A stretch of 64,000 nucleotides of DNA from Mycolicibacterium parafortuitum (GTDB lineage: Bacteria; Actinomycetota; Actinomycetes; Mycobacteriales; Mycobacteriaceae): positions 1 through 64,000 of the forward strand of contig NZ_MVID01000022.1 in NCBI RefSeq assembly GCF_002086815.1, in the 5' to 3' direction. Shown piece after piece: positions 53,351-61,393 of the stretch. The position numbers were made by a program, and so were the translations under genes. Below the pieces are notes generated by a model. The model saw only the letters and a program-made list of their open reading frames with translations. It ran no database searches and had not been told where the DNA came from. Every line of letters begins with the position of its first letter. Positions within the stretch are counted from its first letter, which is position 1.

Positions 53351-53352
53351 CG

Positions 53353-53775
53353 ATGAGCATGCCCACCTTCGAACGGCCGATGCCGGTCAAGACCCCGACC
53401 ACGGCGCCGTTCTGGGACGCACTGGCCGAACATCGCGTGGTGATCCAGTACTCGCCGTCGCTGCAGTCCTACGTGTTCTATCCGCGGGTCCGCGCGCCCA
53501 GGACGTTCGCCGACGATCTGGAATGGCGCGAGATCTCCGGTATGGGCACCCTGTACTCGTACACCGTCGCGCGGCGACCCGTCGGCCCGCACTTCGCCGA
53601 CGCCGTCCCGCACCTGCTGGCGATCGTGGAATGGGATGAGGGGCCGCGCTTCTCGACCGAGCTGGTCGACGTCGAACCCGAGAACATCGAGATCGGTATG
53701 CGCGTCAAGCCGGTGTTCTGCGACTACCCCGAACACGACGTCACGATGCTGCGGTACGCCCCGGCGGATCGCTGA
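53353..53775 (+). CDS. DUF35 OB-fold protein lacking zinc-ribbon cysteines
   Basis: A 140-residue partner of SCP-x thiolases. The usual rubredoxin-like zinc ribbon has four cysteines (CxxC ... CxxC); here that segment reads IQYSPSLQSYVFYPRV with no cysteine. The OB domain follows (GTLYSYTVARRP, HLLAIVEWDEGPRFSTELV). It starts 2 nt after the thiolase stop and probably forms a complex with it. Confidence 0.85.
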   Translation: MSMPTFERPMPVKTPTTAPFWDALAEHRVVIQYSPSLQSYVFYPRVRAPRTFADDLEWREISGMGTLYSYTVARRPVGPHFADAVPHLLAIVEWDEGPRFSTELVDVEPENIEIGMRVKPVFCDYPEHDVTMLRYAPADR

Positions 53776-53789
53776 GCGAGGAGCCCGTC

Positions 53790-54200
53790 ATGACCGAGGC
53801 AGACCGGCGCGAGATCGCCGACGTGCAGGTGCGCTACGCCACCGGCATCGACCGCCGCGACTGGCCGCTGTTCCGTACCGTGTTCACCGACGACTGCGAA
53901 CTCGACTACGGCGAGATCGGCATCTGGAGGGGTGTGGACGCGGTCGTCGACTTCATGGTCACCACGCACGACATGATCGGACACTCGCTGCACCGCATCA
54001 CCAATCAGGCCGCGACGGTGCACGGCGACACCGCGACCGCGCACGCCTATGTCGATGCGCTCGTCATGGCGCCAGGCAACACGTCCGGCGTCAACGCCGC
54101 CGGCTTCTACGACGACGAACTGGTCCGAACCGAGTCGGGATGGCGGATCGCCAAGCGGCGCTTCACGACTGTCGTCATCCGGACGGTCGTCTCGGGCTGA
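53790..54200 (+). CDS. SnoaL-like NTF2-fold protein
   Basis: A 136-residue protein of the SnoaL_4 type: EIADVQVRYATGIDRRDWPL, FTDDCELDYG, and HRITNQAATVHGDTATAHAYV are the family pattern. It may be a hydratase, isomerase or small oxygenase subunit acting on the product of the upstream enzymes. GAGGAG lies upstream; last gene of the operon, convergent with tetR. Confidence 0.85.
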   Translation: MTEADRREIADVQVRYATGIDRRDWPLFRTVFTDDCELDYGEIGIWRGVDAVVDFMVTTHDMIGHSLHRITNQAATVHGDTATAHAYVDALVMAPGNTSGVNAAGFYDDELVRTESGWRIAKRRFTTVVIRTVVSG

Positions 54201-54209
54201 TCGCGGCGA

Positions 54210-54788
54210 CTATCCCTGCCGCCGGCCGGTGCGTGGTTCGATGACCCGCGCCGCGGCCTCCACGGCGGCTGCCCGGCGCCTGGCGATCGTGGCGGGATCA
54301 TCGGTCTGCAGCTGAGGGTCGGGGGATGTCGCCCAGGACAATCCGATGGCGAACAGCATCACGAGCAGTTCCTCGGGCTTCCACGCGGCATCGACATGAC
54401 CCCCCGCCTGCGCCGCGACGACCACCGCGGCTCCGGAGGTGGGGACCATGTCGGTATCGGGAGCGACGAGCTCGAGCCCTTCCAGGCGTGCCCAGGTGAT
54501 CATCCGGAGATGTTCGGGATGTGCCAGGGCGAGGTCGTAGATTTCGCCGACGAACTCCGCCAACGCTTCTGGGCGCGGCACCACGGCGGTGAAGAAGTGT
54601 GCGGCGTCGGCGGCGACGACTTCGCGGAACAGCGTCTCCTTGTCGCCGAAGTGGGCGTAGAGGCGTTCCCGGCTCGCTCGGGACTCCTTGACGACGCGGT
54701 CGATCCGGGCGCCGGCGAGACCGTGCCGGGCGAACTCGGCCCGTGCGGCGGAAAGGATCTCGTTCCGCAGCTCTGCTCGTTTTCGCAT
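54210..54788 (-). CDS. TetR family transcriptional regulator
   Basis: A 192-residue repressor; helix-turn-helix LRNEILSAARAEFARHGLAG to RERLYAHFGDKETLF (about 6-50), then TetR_C domain. ATG 54788 lies 7 nt after the acyltransferase stop, so both are in one transcript. A likely operator is at 55745-55764, upstream of that operon. Confidence 0.88.
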   Translation of the reverse strand: MRKRAELRNEILSAARAEFARHGLAGARIDRVVKESRASRERLYAHFGDKETLFREVVAADAAHFFTAVVPRPEALAEFVGEIYDLALAHPEHLRMITWARLEGLELVAPDTDMVPTSGAAVVVAAQAGGHVDAAWKPEELLVMLFAIGLSWATSPDPQLQTDDPATIARRRAAAVEAAARVIEPRTGRRQG

Positions 54789-54795
54789 CAGCGGG

Positions 54796-55656
54796 TCACG
54801 CGTGCGGTGTCGCGGCGTGGTGCCGGGCCAACGGGTTGAGGGCACGGTAGGGGTCGTCACGACGCACGCGCTGCAGGTCCTCGAGATCGGATTCCAGTTG
54901 CGTCTGGACCTTCTCCTTGAGCTCGCTGACCCAGGTGTCACGCGGGGTGCCGGTGGGCTCGGCGGAGGAGATCGGGGCGCCGAATCGCAGATACATGCGT
55001 TGCGGTTGCGGGATCAGGGTGGGGCCGATGCCGCGCACCAGGGGCATCGCCATGTCGGAGCGGCCGCCGAGGCGCTCACCGAGCCAGCTGCTCGCCCGGC
55101 CGTAGAGGCTGTCGCGGGTGGTGATGCTCGTGTAGACGTCGTCGCCGCCGACCAGGGCGGCGGTGACGATCGGGTAGCGGTGCTCGGCGGCGAGCCGGGC
55201 GAATCCATACCGGTTGTCCCAGCGGAGTTTGTACTCTTCGCCTTTGAACTTGCCGATCTCGCGGCCTCCGCCGGGGAACACCAGGATGGTGGCGTTCTCC
55301 CGCATCAGGGTCGCGGCGGACTCCGGGGAGCCCACGACGGCGCCGTAGGCCGCGATGAGATCGGCCTGCAGCCCGCGCATCTTTCCGAACTGCCGGTCGG
55401 CCAGCGGGCGCACCTGTGATCCGATGGCCTGCCGGACGCAGTAGGGGATCAGCACGATCTCGGCAGCCGACATCTGCGTGTGGTTGCCCACGATCAGGAA
55501 ACGGCCGTCGGCGGGCAGGTGCTCCACCCCCTCCACATAGGGCTTGTACAGATTCATCACCGGCTCGAAGTGGTCGGCGACGGTGGTCAGCGCTGTGCGC
55601 CAGAGCCGTTCGCCGAGCGATCGGTCTGCGGAGTCCGGGATCGGGGTGGATGGCAT
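54796..55656 (-). CDS. Lysophospholipid/glycerophosphate acyltransferase-like protein (PlsC fold)
   Basis: A 286-residue protein with a PlsC-type core: RFLIVGNHTQMSAAEIVLIP (motif I), then ATILVFPGGGREIGKF (motif III-like) and YPIVTAALVGGDD. In the H-x4-D catalytic motif the Asp is replaced by Ala (NHTQMSA), with Glu two residues further on (HTQMSAAE) as possible substitute; NHTQ-type members are common in actinobacteria. It would acylate a glycerolipid or other alcohol at the membrane. Upstream of and cotranscribed with tetR. Confidence 0.82.
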   Translation of the reverse strand: MPSTPIPDSADRSLGERLWRTALTTVADHFEPVMNLYKPYVEGVEHLPADGRFLIVGNHTQMSAAEIVLIPYCVRQAIGSQVRPLADRQFGKMRGLQADLIAAYGAVVGSPESAATLMRENATILVFPGGGREIGKFKGEEYKLRWDNRYGFARLAAEHRYPIVTAALVGGDDVYTSITTRDSLYGRASSWLGERLGGRSDMAMPLVRGIGPTLIPQPQRMYLRFGAPISSAEPTGTPRDTWVSELKEKVQTQLESDLEDLQRVRRDDPYRALNPLARHHAATPHA

Positions 55657-55744
55657 GTGCGGGGGTCGTCCTTTCGGAGGGTGGGTGGTCGATCCGGCGA
55701 TCGACGCTGACCCGTGCGCTCCGGTCTTCCTCCAGCATACCGAC

Positions 55745-55764
55745 CAGACGAACTGTTCTGTCTG
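55745..55764. promoter_or_regulatory. Interrupted palindrome, candidate TetR operator
   Basis: CAGAC-GAAC-T-GTTC-T-GTCTG: the arms pair fully if one T on the right is skipped. It lies 89 bp before the acyltransferase ATG. A second repeat GTCGATC-CGGC-GATCGAC is at 55688-55705, nearer the start. The 165-bp gap has no gene. Confidence 0.45.
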
Positions 55765-55821
55765 TCTCGCTGATCACGGGGCAGGCGGGCCGGTACCTCG
55801 AGCAGCCCCGCGGTGGTGCAG

Positions 55822-57141
55822 CTAGTTGGGCAGCGATTTCTGCAGCGGCCGGCGCGCGGTCTCCCGCATGGTCAGCACGGTCAGGAAGCTGACGATCGCC
55901 GCCGCGATCACGTAGTACGCCGGGGCGATGTCGTTGCCGGTGCGCGACACCAGCCAGGTCGCGACATACGGTGCGGTGCCGCCGAAGACGGCCACCGAGA
56001 GGTTGTAGCCGATCGAGTATCCGCTGGAACGGACCCGGGTCGCGAACAGTTCGGCGCCAGCGGCCAACGACGCACTCACAAAGACCGCCTCGATGGCGGC
56101 GAGCGCGGCGTGGGCGGCGATCGCCGCCGTCAGCGACCCGATGTTGAGGAGCAGGAACAGCGGGTAGGCGAACACGGCGAATGCGAGAGATCCGGCGATC
56201 AGCAACGGTTTGCGCCCCACTCGGTCGGACAGCGCGCCCAGCGGCGGAATGAGAACGATTCCGACCAGGCTGGCGACGGTGATGGACCAGAACGCGTCGG
56301 TTTTGGTGAACTCCAGTGTCTCGGTGAAATAGCTTGGCAGGAACGTGTATATGACGTAGAAGCCCACGTTGTGGATCACGACGAGTCCGATGATCTGCAG
56401 GATCGGGCGCCACGAGGTGGTGACCGCCTCCCGCAGCGGCGACTCCGATACTTCGCCGGATTCGCGCAGCGACTGGAACTCCGGGGTGTCGCCGAGCTTG
56501 AGGCGGATGTAGAGGCCGACGACGCCGAGCAGGCCGGCGATCATGAACGGGATGCGCCAGCCGTAGGAGTTCATCGCATCCTCGGACAACCACGTCTCCA
56601 GAGCGGTCACGGTGACAGCGCCCGTCAGGAATCCGACGACGACGGACCAGACCAGGAACGAGACCACGAATCCCCGGTGCCGGTCGGGTGCATACTCGGC
56701 GAGGAAGCAGGCGCCGCTGCCGTATTCGCCGCCCGCGGAGAACCCCTGCAGGCAGCGCAGCACCAGCAACAGCACCGGGGCCAGCACGCCGATCGAGTCG
56801 TAGCTGGGGACCAGCCCGATCGCCAGGGTGGATGCCGACATCACCAGGATCACGATCGCCAGCACACGCTGGCGGCCGATCCGGTCGCCGAGTGGCCCGA
56901 AAAAGAACCCGCCCAGCGGACGCATGAAGAACGCCGCCGCGAAGACGGCGAAAGTGCTGAGCAGAGCCGCGGTTTCGTCGCCGGAGGGGAAGAACTTGTC
57001 CGCGATGTAGGTGGCCAGGAAGCCGTAGATCGCGAAGTCGAACCATTCGACGGTGTTGCCGATCGCCGCGCCGCGCACGGCTTGGCGAACGGCTTTGGGA
57101 TCGGCTGCCGCGGGGGAGCGGCTGTCCTGATCGACGGTCAT
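55822..57141 (-). CDS. MFS transporter, metabolite:H+ symporter (MHS/ProP-like)
   Basis: A 439-residue, 12-helix transporter. GNTVEWFDFAIYGFLATYIA at the N-terminus, GPLGDRIGRQRVL (loop 2-3 signature), GFSAGGEYGSGACFLAEYAP and a repeat PPLGALSDRVGRKPLL are hallmarks of the MHS family that imports organic acids, proline or betaine with protons. It overlaps the upstream DUF1445 gene by ATGA, suggesting that it imports the compound that enzyme acts on. Confidence 0.9.
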   Translation of the reverse strand: MTVDQDSRSPAAADPKAVRQAVRGAAIGNTVEWFDFAIYGFLATYIADKFFPSGDETAALLSTFAVFAAAFFMRPLGGFFFGPLGDRIGRQRVLAIVILVMSASTLAIGLVPSYDSIGVLAPVLLLVLRCLQGFSAGGEYGSGACFLAEYAPDRHRGFVVSFLVWSVVVGFLTGAVTVTALETWLSEDAMNSYGWRIPFMIAGLLGVVGLYIRLKLGDTPEFQSLRESGEVSESPLREAVTTSWRPILQIIGLVVIHNVGFYVIYTFLPSYFTETLEFTKTDAFWSITVASLVGIVLIPPLGALSDRVGRKPLLIAGSLAFAVFAYPLFLLLNIGSLTAAIAAHAALAAIEAVFVSASLAAGAELFATRVRSSGYSIGYNLSVAVFGGTAPYVATWLVSRTGNDIAPAYYVIAAAIVSFLTVLTMRETARRPLQKSLPN

Positions 57142-57977
57142 CGGTGTCCCTCCGGCGTCTCGGTGATGTGGTCCCGCACGGCACTGTCGTAGTGCGCGTG
57201 CGGCCGATCGGTGATGAACATGTGGCCTGGCGCATGGAAGATCGCCAGCGGTGGGGCGGCGTTCAGAGCGACGACCTGCGGTGTCACGCCGCACGCCCAG
57301 AACACCGGCACCTCGTCGGGGGCGATGCGCACCGGATCTCCGAAGTCCGGTACGCCGAGATCGTCGATGCCGAGGTCCGCGGGGTCGCCGATGTGCACCG
57401 GAGCGCCGTGCATCGCCGGGAAGCGGCCGGTGATCTCTACCGCGCGGGGCACGTGGTGGGCCGGCAACGGACGCATCGAGACGACCATGGGTCCATGGAA
57501 CGCCCCGGCGGGGACACACTCCCGGTCGGTCACGTACATCGGAACGTTCACGCCCTGCCTCTGGTGGGCGATCGGCAGACCTGCCGCCGCGAGCGCCCAT
57601 TCGAAGGTGAACGAGCATCCCAGCAGGAACCCGACGAGGTGCTCGTCCCAGTACGGCGAGATGTCGGCGGGTTCGTCGGTGCACATACCGTCGCGCAGCA
57701 CACGATAGCGGGGGAGATCGGTCCGCAGATCAGCATCGGACGCCACCGCCGCCGGGTGCGGTGACCCGGTGTCGGTCACCTCCAGCAACGGGCACGCCTG
57801 CGGGTTGCGCACGCAGAACCGCAGGAAATCCAGGGCGTGGGTGTGTGGGAGCACGACCAGATTGGCCTGCGCGAACCCGGGGGCCAGACCGCTGGTGGGG
57901 CCGGTGTGCCGGCCCGCGCGGATCGCCGCGCGGGCGGTGGCCGCGCGGTCAGCGGACGGTGCCTTCACGGCACGCAT
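57138..57977 (-). CDS. DUF1445 family putative hydro-lyase (D-glutamate cyclase-like)
   Basis: A 279-residue YcsI/DUF1445 protein: GLAPGFAQANLVVLP, FLRFCVRNPQACPLLEVTD, GFLLGCSFTFEWAL, FHGPMVVSMRP and VFWACGVTPQV are the conserved blocks. Relatives are annotated as hydro-lyases, and mammalian 9030617O03Rik is a D-glutamate cyclase. ATG 57977 starts at the family N-terminus. Operon with the MFS transporter downstream. Confidence 0.9.
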   Translation of the reverse strand: MRAVKAPSADRAATARAAIRAGRHTGPTSGLAPGFAQANLVVLPHTHALDFLRFCVRNPQACPLLEVTDTGSPHPAAVASDADLRTDLPRYRVLRDGMCTDEPADISPYWDEHLVGFLLGCSFTFEWALAAAGLPIAHQRQGVNVPMYVTDRECVPAGAFHGPMVVSMRPLPAHHVPRAVEITGRFPAMHGAPVHIGDPADLGIDDLGVPDFGDPVRIAPDEVPVFWACGVTPQVVALNAAPPLAIFHAPGHMFITDRPHAHYDSAVRDHITETPEGHR

Positions 57978-58006
57978 ACGCGTGCATTCCCCGTCGCCGC
58001 CCGGAA

Positions 58007-59473
58007 CTAACGTGTGCGGGCGCTGAAGATGTCGGTGGGCGCGGTGCGTCCGCGCAGCGTGGTCTGACCGGCCGCGGCCCACCGCTGCTGCTCGTCGGCG
58101 CCGGCCCGGTCGCGGGCGGGCCCCGTGCACAGCACCCGAGCGTCGAACTCCTTGGCGTGGTCGGCAAGTCGGGCGGCCTCGTTCACCGCGTCGCCGACCA
58201 CGGTGTACTCGTAGCGGTTCTCGGCGCCGATGTTGCCCGCGAACACGGGCCCCACCGAGACGCCGATTCCGAAATCGACCGGCAGCGTGCGCAGTTCCGC
58301 GGCTAATGCGCGTGCGGTACCCATCGCCGCGGTCGCCGGGTCGTCGATGCGTAGCGGTGCGCCGAACACCGCCAGCACCGCATCGCCCTGGAACTTGTTG
58401 ATCAGACCGTGGTTCCGGTCGACCTCGGCGACCACGATCCGGAAGAAGTCGTTGAGGATCACGGCCACCTCGTGAGGCTCGCGGTCGACGGCCAGCCGGG
58501 TCGAGCCGACGAGATCGATGAACAGGACTGCCACGTCGCGTTCGTCACCGGCGGACAGGTCGTCGTGGTCGTCGGCGAGTTCGACGGCGCGGCGCGCGAC
58601 CTGTTCACCGACGTGTCTTCCGAACAGATCCCGTAGCCGGTCCCGCTCCCGCAGCCCGGCCACCATCCGGTTGAAACCGCTTTGCAGCCGCCCGATCTCG
58701 GACCACTCGTAGACCTCGATGGTGCGGTCGATCTTGCCCTTCTCGACGTCGGCCATCGCCGAGACGACCTCGTCGAGGGGGTCGGATATCGAGATGGACA
58801 CCAGGATCATCGCGCGCAGGCCGAGCACGACGGCGACCAGTGCGAGCACCAGCAGGGCGAGCTCGATCGGGGTGGATTCGTCGAGCAGCCACTGTCGTGA
58901 GCGCAGGATCAGCAGCACCGCGATCGCCGAGCCGGGCAGCGCGGTGCAGACCATCCACATGATGAGCAGGCGGGCCCGCACTCCCGGCGCCGGCAGACGT
59001 CCCGCGTCGCTGGGCACCGCGGCAAGCATCGGGCGCAGGGTGCGCAGCGTGAACAGGAATCCGGTGCACACGGTCGCGATCGCGCCGAACAGTAGCGCGG
59101 TGGTGAGCACGACGAACACTGACGCAGCCGCGTCGCGGTTCAACGGCACCAACACCGCCGCGGTCAGCAGCCACGGAGCCAGCGTGATCGCGGCCTGCCT
59201 GCGCATCGTCTTGGCGGCGGTCCGTATCTCGTCAGGGGTCGGCCGCCGTCCGGCTTTGAGCCAGCGCAGCGACGGCCGCAGGATCAGCACGGCACCCACG
59301 GCCACCGTCGTGGCACCGATCAGCGTGACGATCACCGAGGTCACGACATTGCCGACGGTGATGACGCTGCTGCCGGTCAGCGCGACGACGATCGCGACGA
59401 CCTCGCCGACGGTGAGGAGATAAGCCGACGTCAGGCCTGCGGCATACCTGGTCAGCAGGCGGCGTGGCCTCAC
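58007..59473 (-). CDS. Second membrane-anchored class III adenylate cyclase
   Basis: A 488-residue paralogue of the cyclase at 12962-14572: six hydrophobic helices (about 15-260), HAMP (SDPLDEVVSAMADVEKGKID) and a catalytic domain with FIDLVGST, NKFQGDAVLAVFGAP and YTVVGDAVNEAARL. Thr again replaces the adenine-recognising Asp (YTVVG), as in class IIIb. GTG 59473 is predicted to be leaderless. Flanked by unrelated transport and lipid genes. Confidence 0.92.
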   Translation of the reverse strand: MRPRRLLTRYAAGLTSAYLLTVGEVVAIVVALTGSSVITVGNVVTSVIVTLIGATTVAVGAVLILRPSLRWLKAGRRPTPDEIRTAAKTMRRQAAITLAPWLLTAAVLVPLNRDAAASVFVVLTTALLFGAIATVCTGFLFTLRTLRPMLAAVPSDAGRLPAPGVRARLLIMWMVCTALPGSAIAVLLILRSRQWLLDESTPIELALLVLALVAVVLGLRAMILVSISISDPLDEVVSAMADVEKGKIDRTIEVYEWSEIGRLQSGFNRMVAGLRERDRLRDLFGRHVGEQVARRAVELADDHDDLSAGDERDVAVLFIDLVGSTRLAVDREPHEVAVILNDFFRIVVAEVDRNHGLINKFQGDAVLAVFGAPLRIDDPATAAMGTARALAAELRTLPVDFGIGVSVGPVFAGNIGAENRYEYTVVGDAVNEAARLADHAKEFDARVLCTGPARDRAGADEQQRWAAAGQTTLRGRTAPTDIFSARTR

Positions 59474-59480
59474 ACGGCCG

Positions 59481-59486
59481 AAGGTA
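59481..59486 (-). promoter_or_regulatory. -10 element of leaderless cyclase promoter
   Basis: On the minus strand TACCTT ends 7 nt before GTG 59473. Confidence 0.55.
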
Positions 59487-59531
59487 TCAGCCGGCCGCGA
59501 CGAGCGGCTGATACCGGGGCAATCGCCGGAC

Positions 59532-59834
59532 TCAGTCGCTGGCGGGCAGCGGCTTGGCCTCCTTGAGCGACAACGGGGTGGTGCCGATGCTGATGGTGCC
59601 CTTGCCCGCCTTGGTGACGAGCACCTCGGCGCCGCCGTCGTCGACGTAACGCTTACCCATCAGGTTGCCGTCGGCCAGCGAATCATCCAGTGTCAGGCCC
59701 GAATCCGCGGTGTCACCGACGGGGATCGCGGGCGCTCCGCCGATCCGCAGATCGTCGAGGGCCTCGGAGCTGCGAACCACGATCACCTGGGTGTCGCAGA
59801 CCTGGCTCTGCAGTCGGGTGCCGTTCTTGATCAT
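59532..59834 (-). CDS. Conserved hypothetical protein downstream of fadD
   Basis: A 100-residue soluble protein with no recognised domain; N-terminal IKNGTRLQSQVCDTQVIVVR and mid-section DGGAEVLVTKAGKGTISIG look like small beta strands. A single cysteine is in QVCDTQV, which in similar small proteins can be part of a metal site. 17 bp after the fadD stop, on the same strand, so probably in the SDR-fadD operon. Function unknown. Confidence 0.7.
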   Translation of the reverse strand: MIKNGTRLQSQVCDTQVIVVRSSEALDDLRIGGAPAIPVGDTADSGLTLDDSLADGNLMGKRYVDDGGAEVLVTKAGKGTISIGTTPLSLKEAKPLPASD

Positions 59835-59851
59835 GCGCGGGCTCCTTGCTG

Positions 59852-61393
59852 TCAGGCCGGCTGAGCCGGCGCTTGTTGAACGGCCGGCTCAGCCGGCGAT
59901 CGATCCTGGTTCAGTTCGCTGACGAGTTCGCGGCGCAACACCTTGCCGGTCGCGTTGGTGGGCAGTTCATCCCGGAACACCACCCGATCGGGAGTGCGGG
60001 ACCCCCGCAGCTGGGATCGTACGTGGGCGCGCAGCTCTTCGGGGTCGGGCTCGGCACCTTGGCGGGCGACGACTACGGCGACGATGATCTGGCCCCACTG
60101 CGGGTCGTCGGCGCCGACGACGGCGCAGTCACGTACGTGCGGATGCTCGACGAGGACGTCCTCGATCTCGGCGGGCGCGATGTTCTCCCCGCCGCGGATG
60201 ATGGTGTCGTCGGAGCGGCCGCCGATGAACAGGTAGCCCTGCTCGTCGAGGTAGGCGACGTCCTTGGTCGGGAACCAGCCCTGCTCGTCGAGCACCGACC
60301 CGATGTCGGTGTACTTCCCCGACACCTGCTCGCCCCGCACGAACAGCTCACCCGGCTCTCCGGGGCCGAGCACGGTGCCGTCCTCGCCGCGGACCTGGAC
60401 CTCGACGCCGGGGACGGGCTGACCGACGGAACCGAGGCGGCGCAGCGCCGCGTCGTCGGAGGCAGCCAGCGCGGCGCGATGGTCGTCGGGCGTCAGCACC
60501 GCGATCGTCGAGCTTGTCTCGGTCAACCCGTAGGCGTTGACGAAGCCGACGTCGGGCAGCAGCGACAGCGCTTTACGGACCAGAGGCAGCGGCACTTTCG
60601 AGCCGCCGTAGGCCAGCGTGCGCAGGGTGGGCAGCGCGGTGTTCGTGGCCTCCAGCACGCTCACGATGCGGTCGAGCATCGTCGGCACCACCGTCGCTGA
60701 GGTGACGCCTTCGTCGCTGACGAGCTGCACCCACTTCTGGGCGTCGAAATGCCTCAGGTACACCATCTTCCGGCCCGCGTACAGGTTCGACAGTGCGGCA
60801 CTGACCCCGGCGATGTGGTACGGCGGAACGCAGATCAGCGCGGCGTCGTCGGGCTCCGCCGACGCGAACTCGACGGTGCCCATGATGTAGCTCGTCAGAT
60901 TCGTATGGCTGAGCTCGACGGCCTTGGGCTTCGAGGTGGTGCCGGAGGTGAACAGCACGACGCCGACCGAGTCGGGATCGGCGAACACCGGGATATCGGG
61001 GCCGGGCTGCTCATCGCGGGCGGTGGTGAGGAACTGCGCGGAACCGATCGTCCGGTAGCCGTCCCCGACCGCGTCGCGGTATTCGTCGTCGACGACGACC
61101 AGGGGATCGGGCAACCGGTCCAGCAGCGCGCGCAGGCCCTCGGCCGACAGCCGGTAGTTCAGCGGTGTCACCGGGATCGCCGCGCGGGCGGAGGCGAACA
61201 ACAGCAGTGGCAGCATGGCCCCGCCGGTGCCGACGTAGGCGACGTGCTGGGCGCCGGACGCCGCGATCACCCCGGCGCCGCCGTCGGCCAGCGCGCTCAA
61301 TTCGGCGGTGCTGAGCCGTAACTCGTCTGAGACCAGCGCGGTCCGGTCGGGATCGGTGTCGGCTGCCATCTCCAGCAGCAGCGAGATGCTCAC
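59852..61393 (-). CDS. Acyl-CoA synthetase (FadD-type, AMP-forming)
   Basis: A 513-residue ANL enzyme that activates a carboxylic acid via acyl-adenylate. P-loop VLFTSGTTSKPKAVELSH, YGLTETSS, the hinge GRSDDTIIRGGENI and catalytic Lys in NATGKVLRREL. The GTG start overlaps the SDR stop (GTGA). With SDR and divergent acyl-CoA mutase it suggests a branched-acyl degradation module. The Pro/Ala-rich tail is short. Confidence 0.92.
   Translation of the reverse strand: MSISLLLEMAADTDPDRTALVSDELRLSTAELSALADGGAGVIAASGAQHVAYVGTGGAMLPLLLFASARAAIPVTPLNYRLSAEGLRALLDRLPDPLVVVDDEYRDAVGDGYRTIGSAQFLTTARDEQPGPDIPVFADPDSVGVVLFTSGTTSKPKAVELSHTNLTSYIMGTVEFASAEPDDAALICVPPYHIAGVSAALSNLYAGRKMVYLRHFDAQKWVQLVSDEGVTSATVVPTMLDRIVSVLEATNTALPTLRTLAYGGSKVPLPLVRKALSLLPDVGFVNAYGLTETSSTIAVLTPDDHRAALAASDDAALRRLGSVGQPVPGVEVQVRGEDGTVLGPGEPGELFVRGEQVSGKYTDIGSVLDEQGWFPTKDVAYLDEQGYLFIGGRSDDTIIRGGENIAPAEIEDVLVEHPHVRDCAVVGADDPQWGQIIVAVVVARQGAEPDPEELRAHVRSQLRGSRTPDRVVFRDELPTNATGKVLRRELVSELNQDRSPAEPAVQQAPAQPA

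Noticed and set aside
55688..55705. Terminator at GTCGATC-CGGC-GATCGAC
   Set aside because: The stem is only 7 bp, has no U tract and lies 32 bp before a start codon rather than after a gene; an operator is at least as likely.
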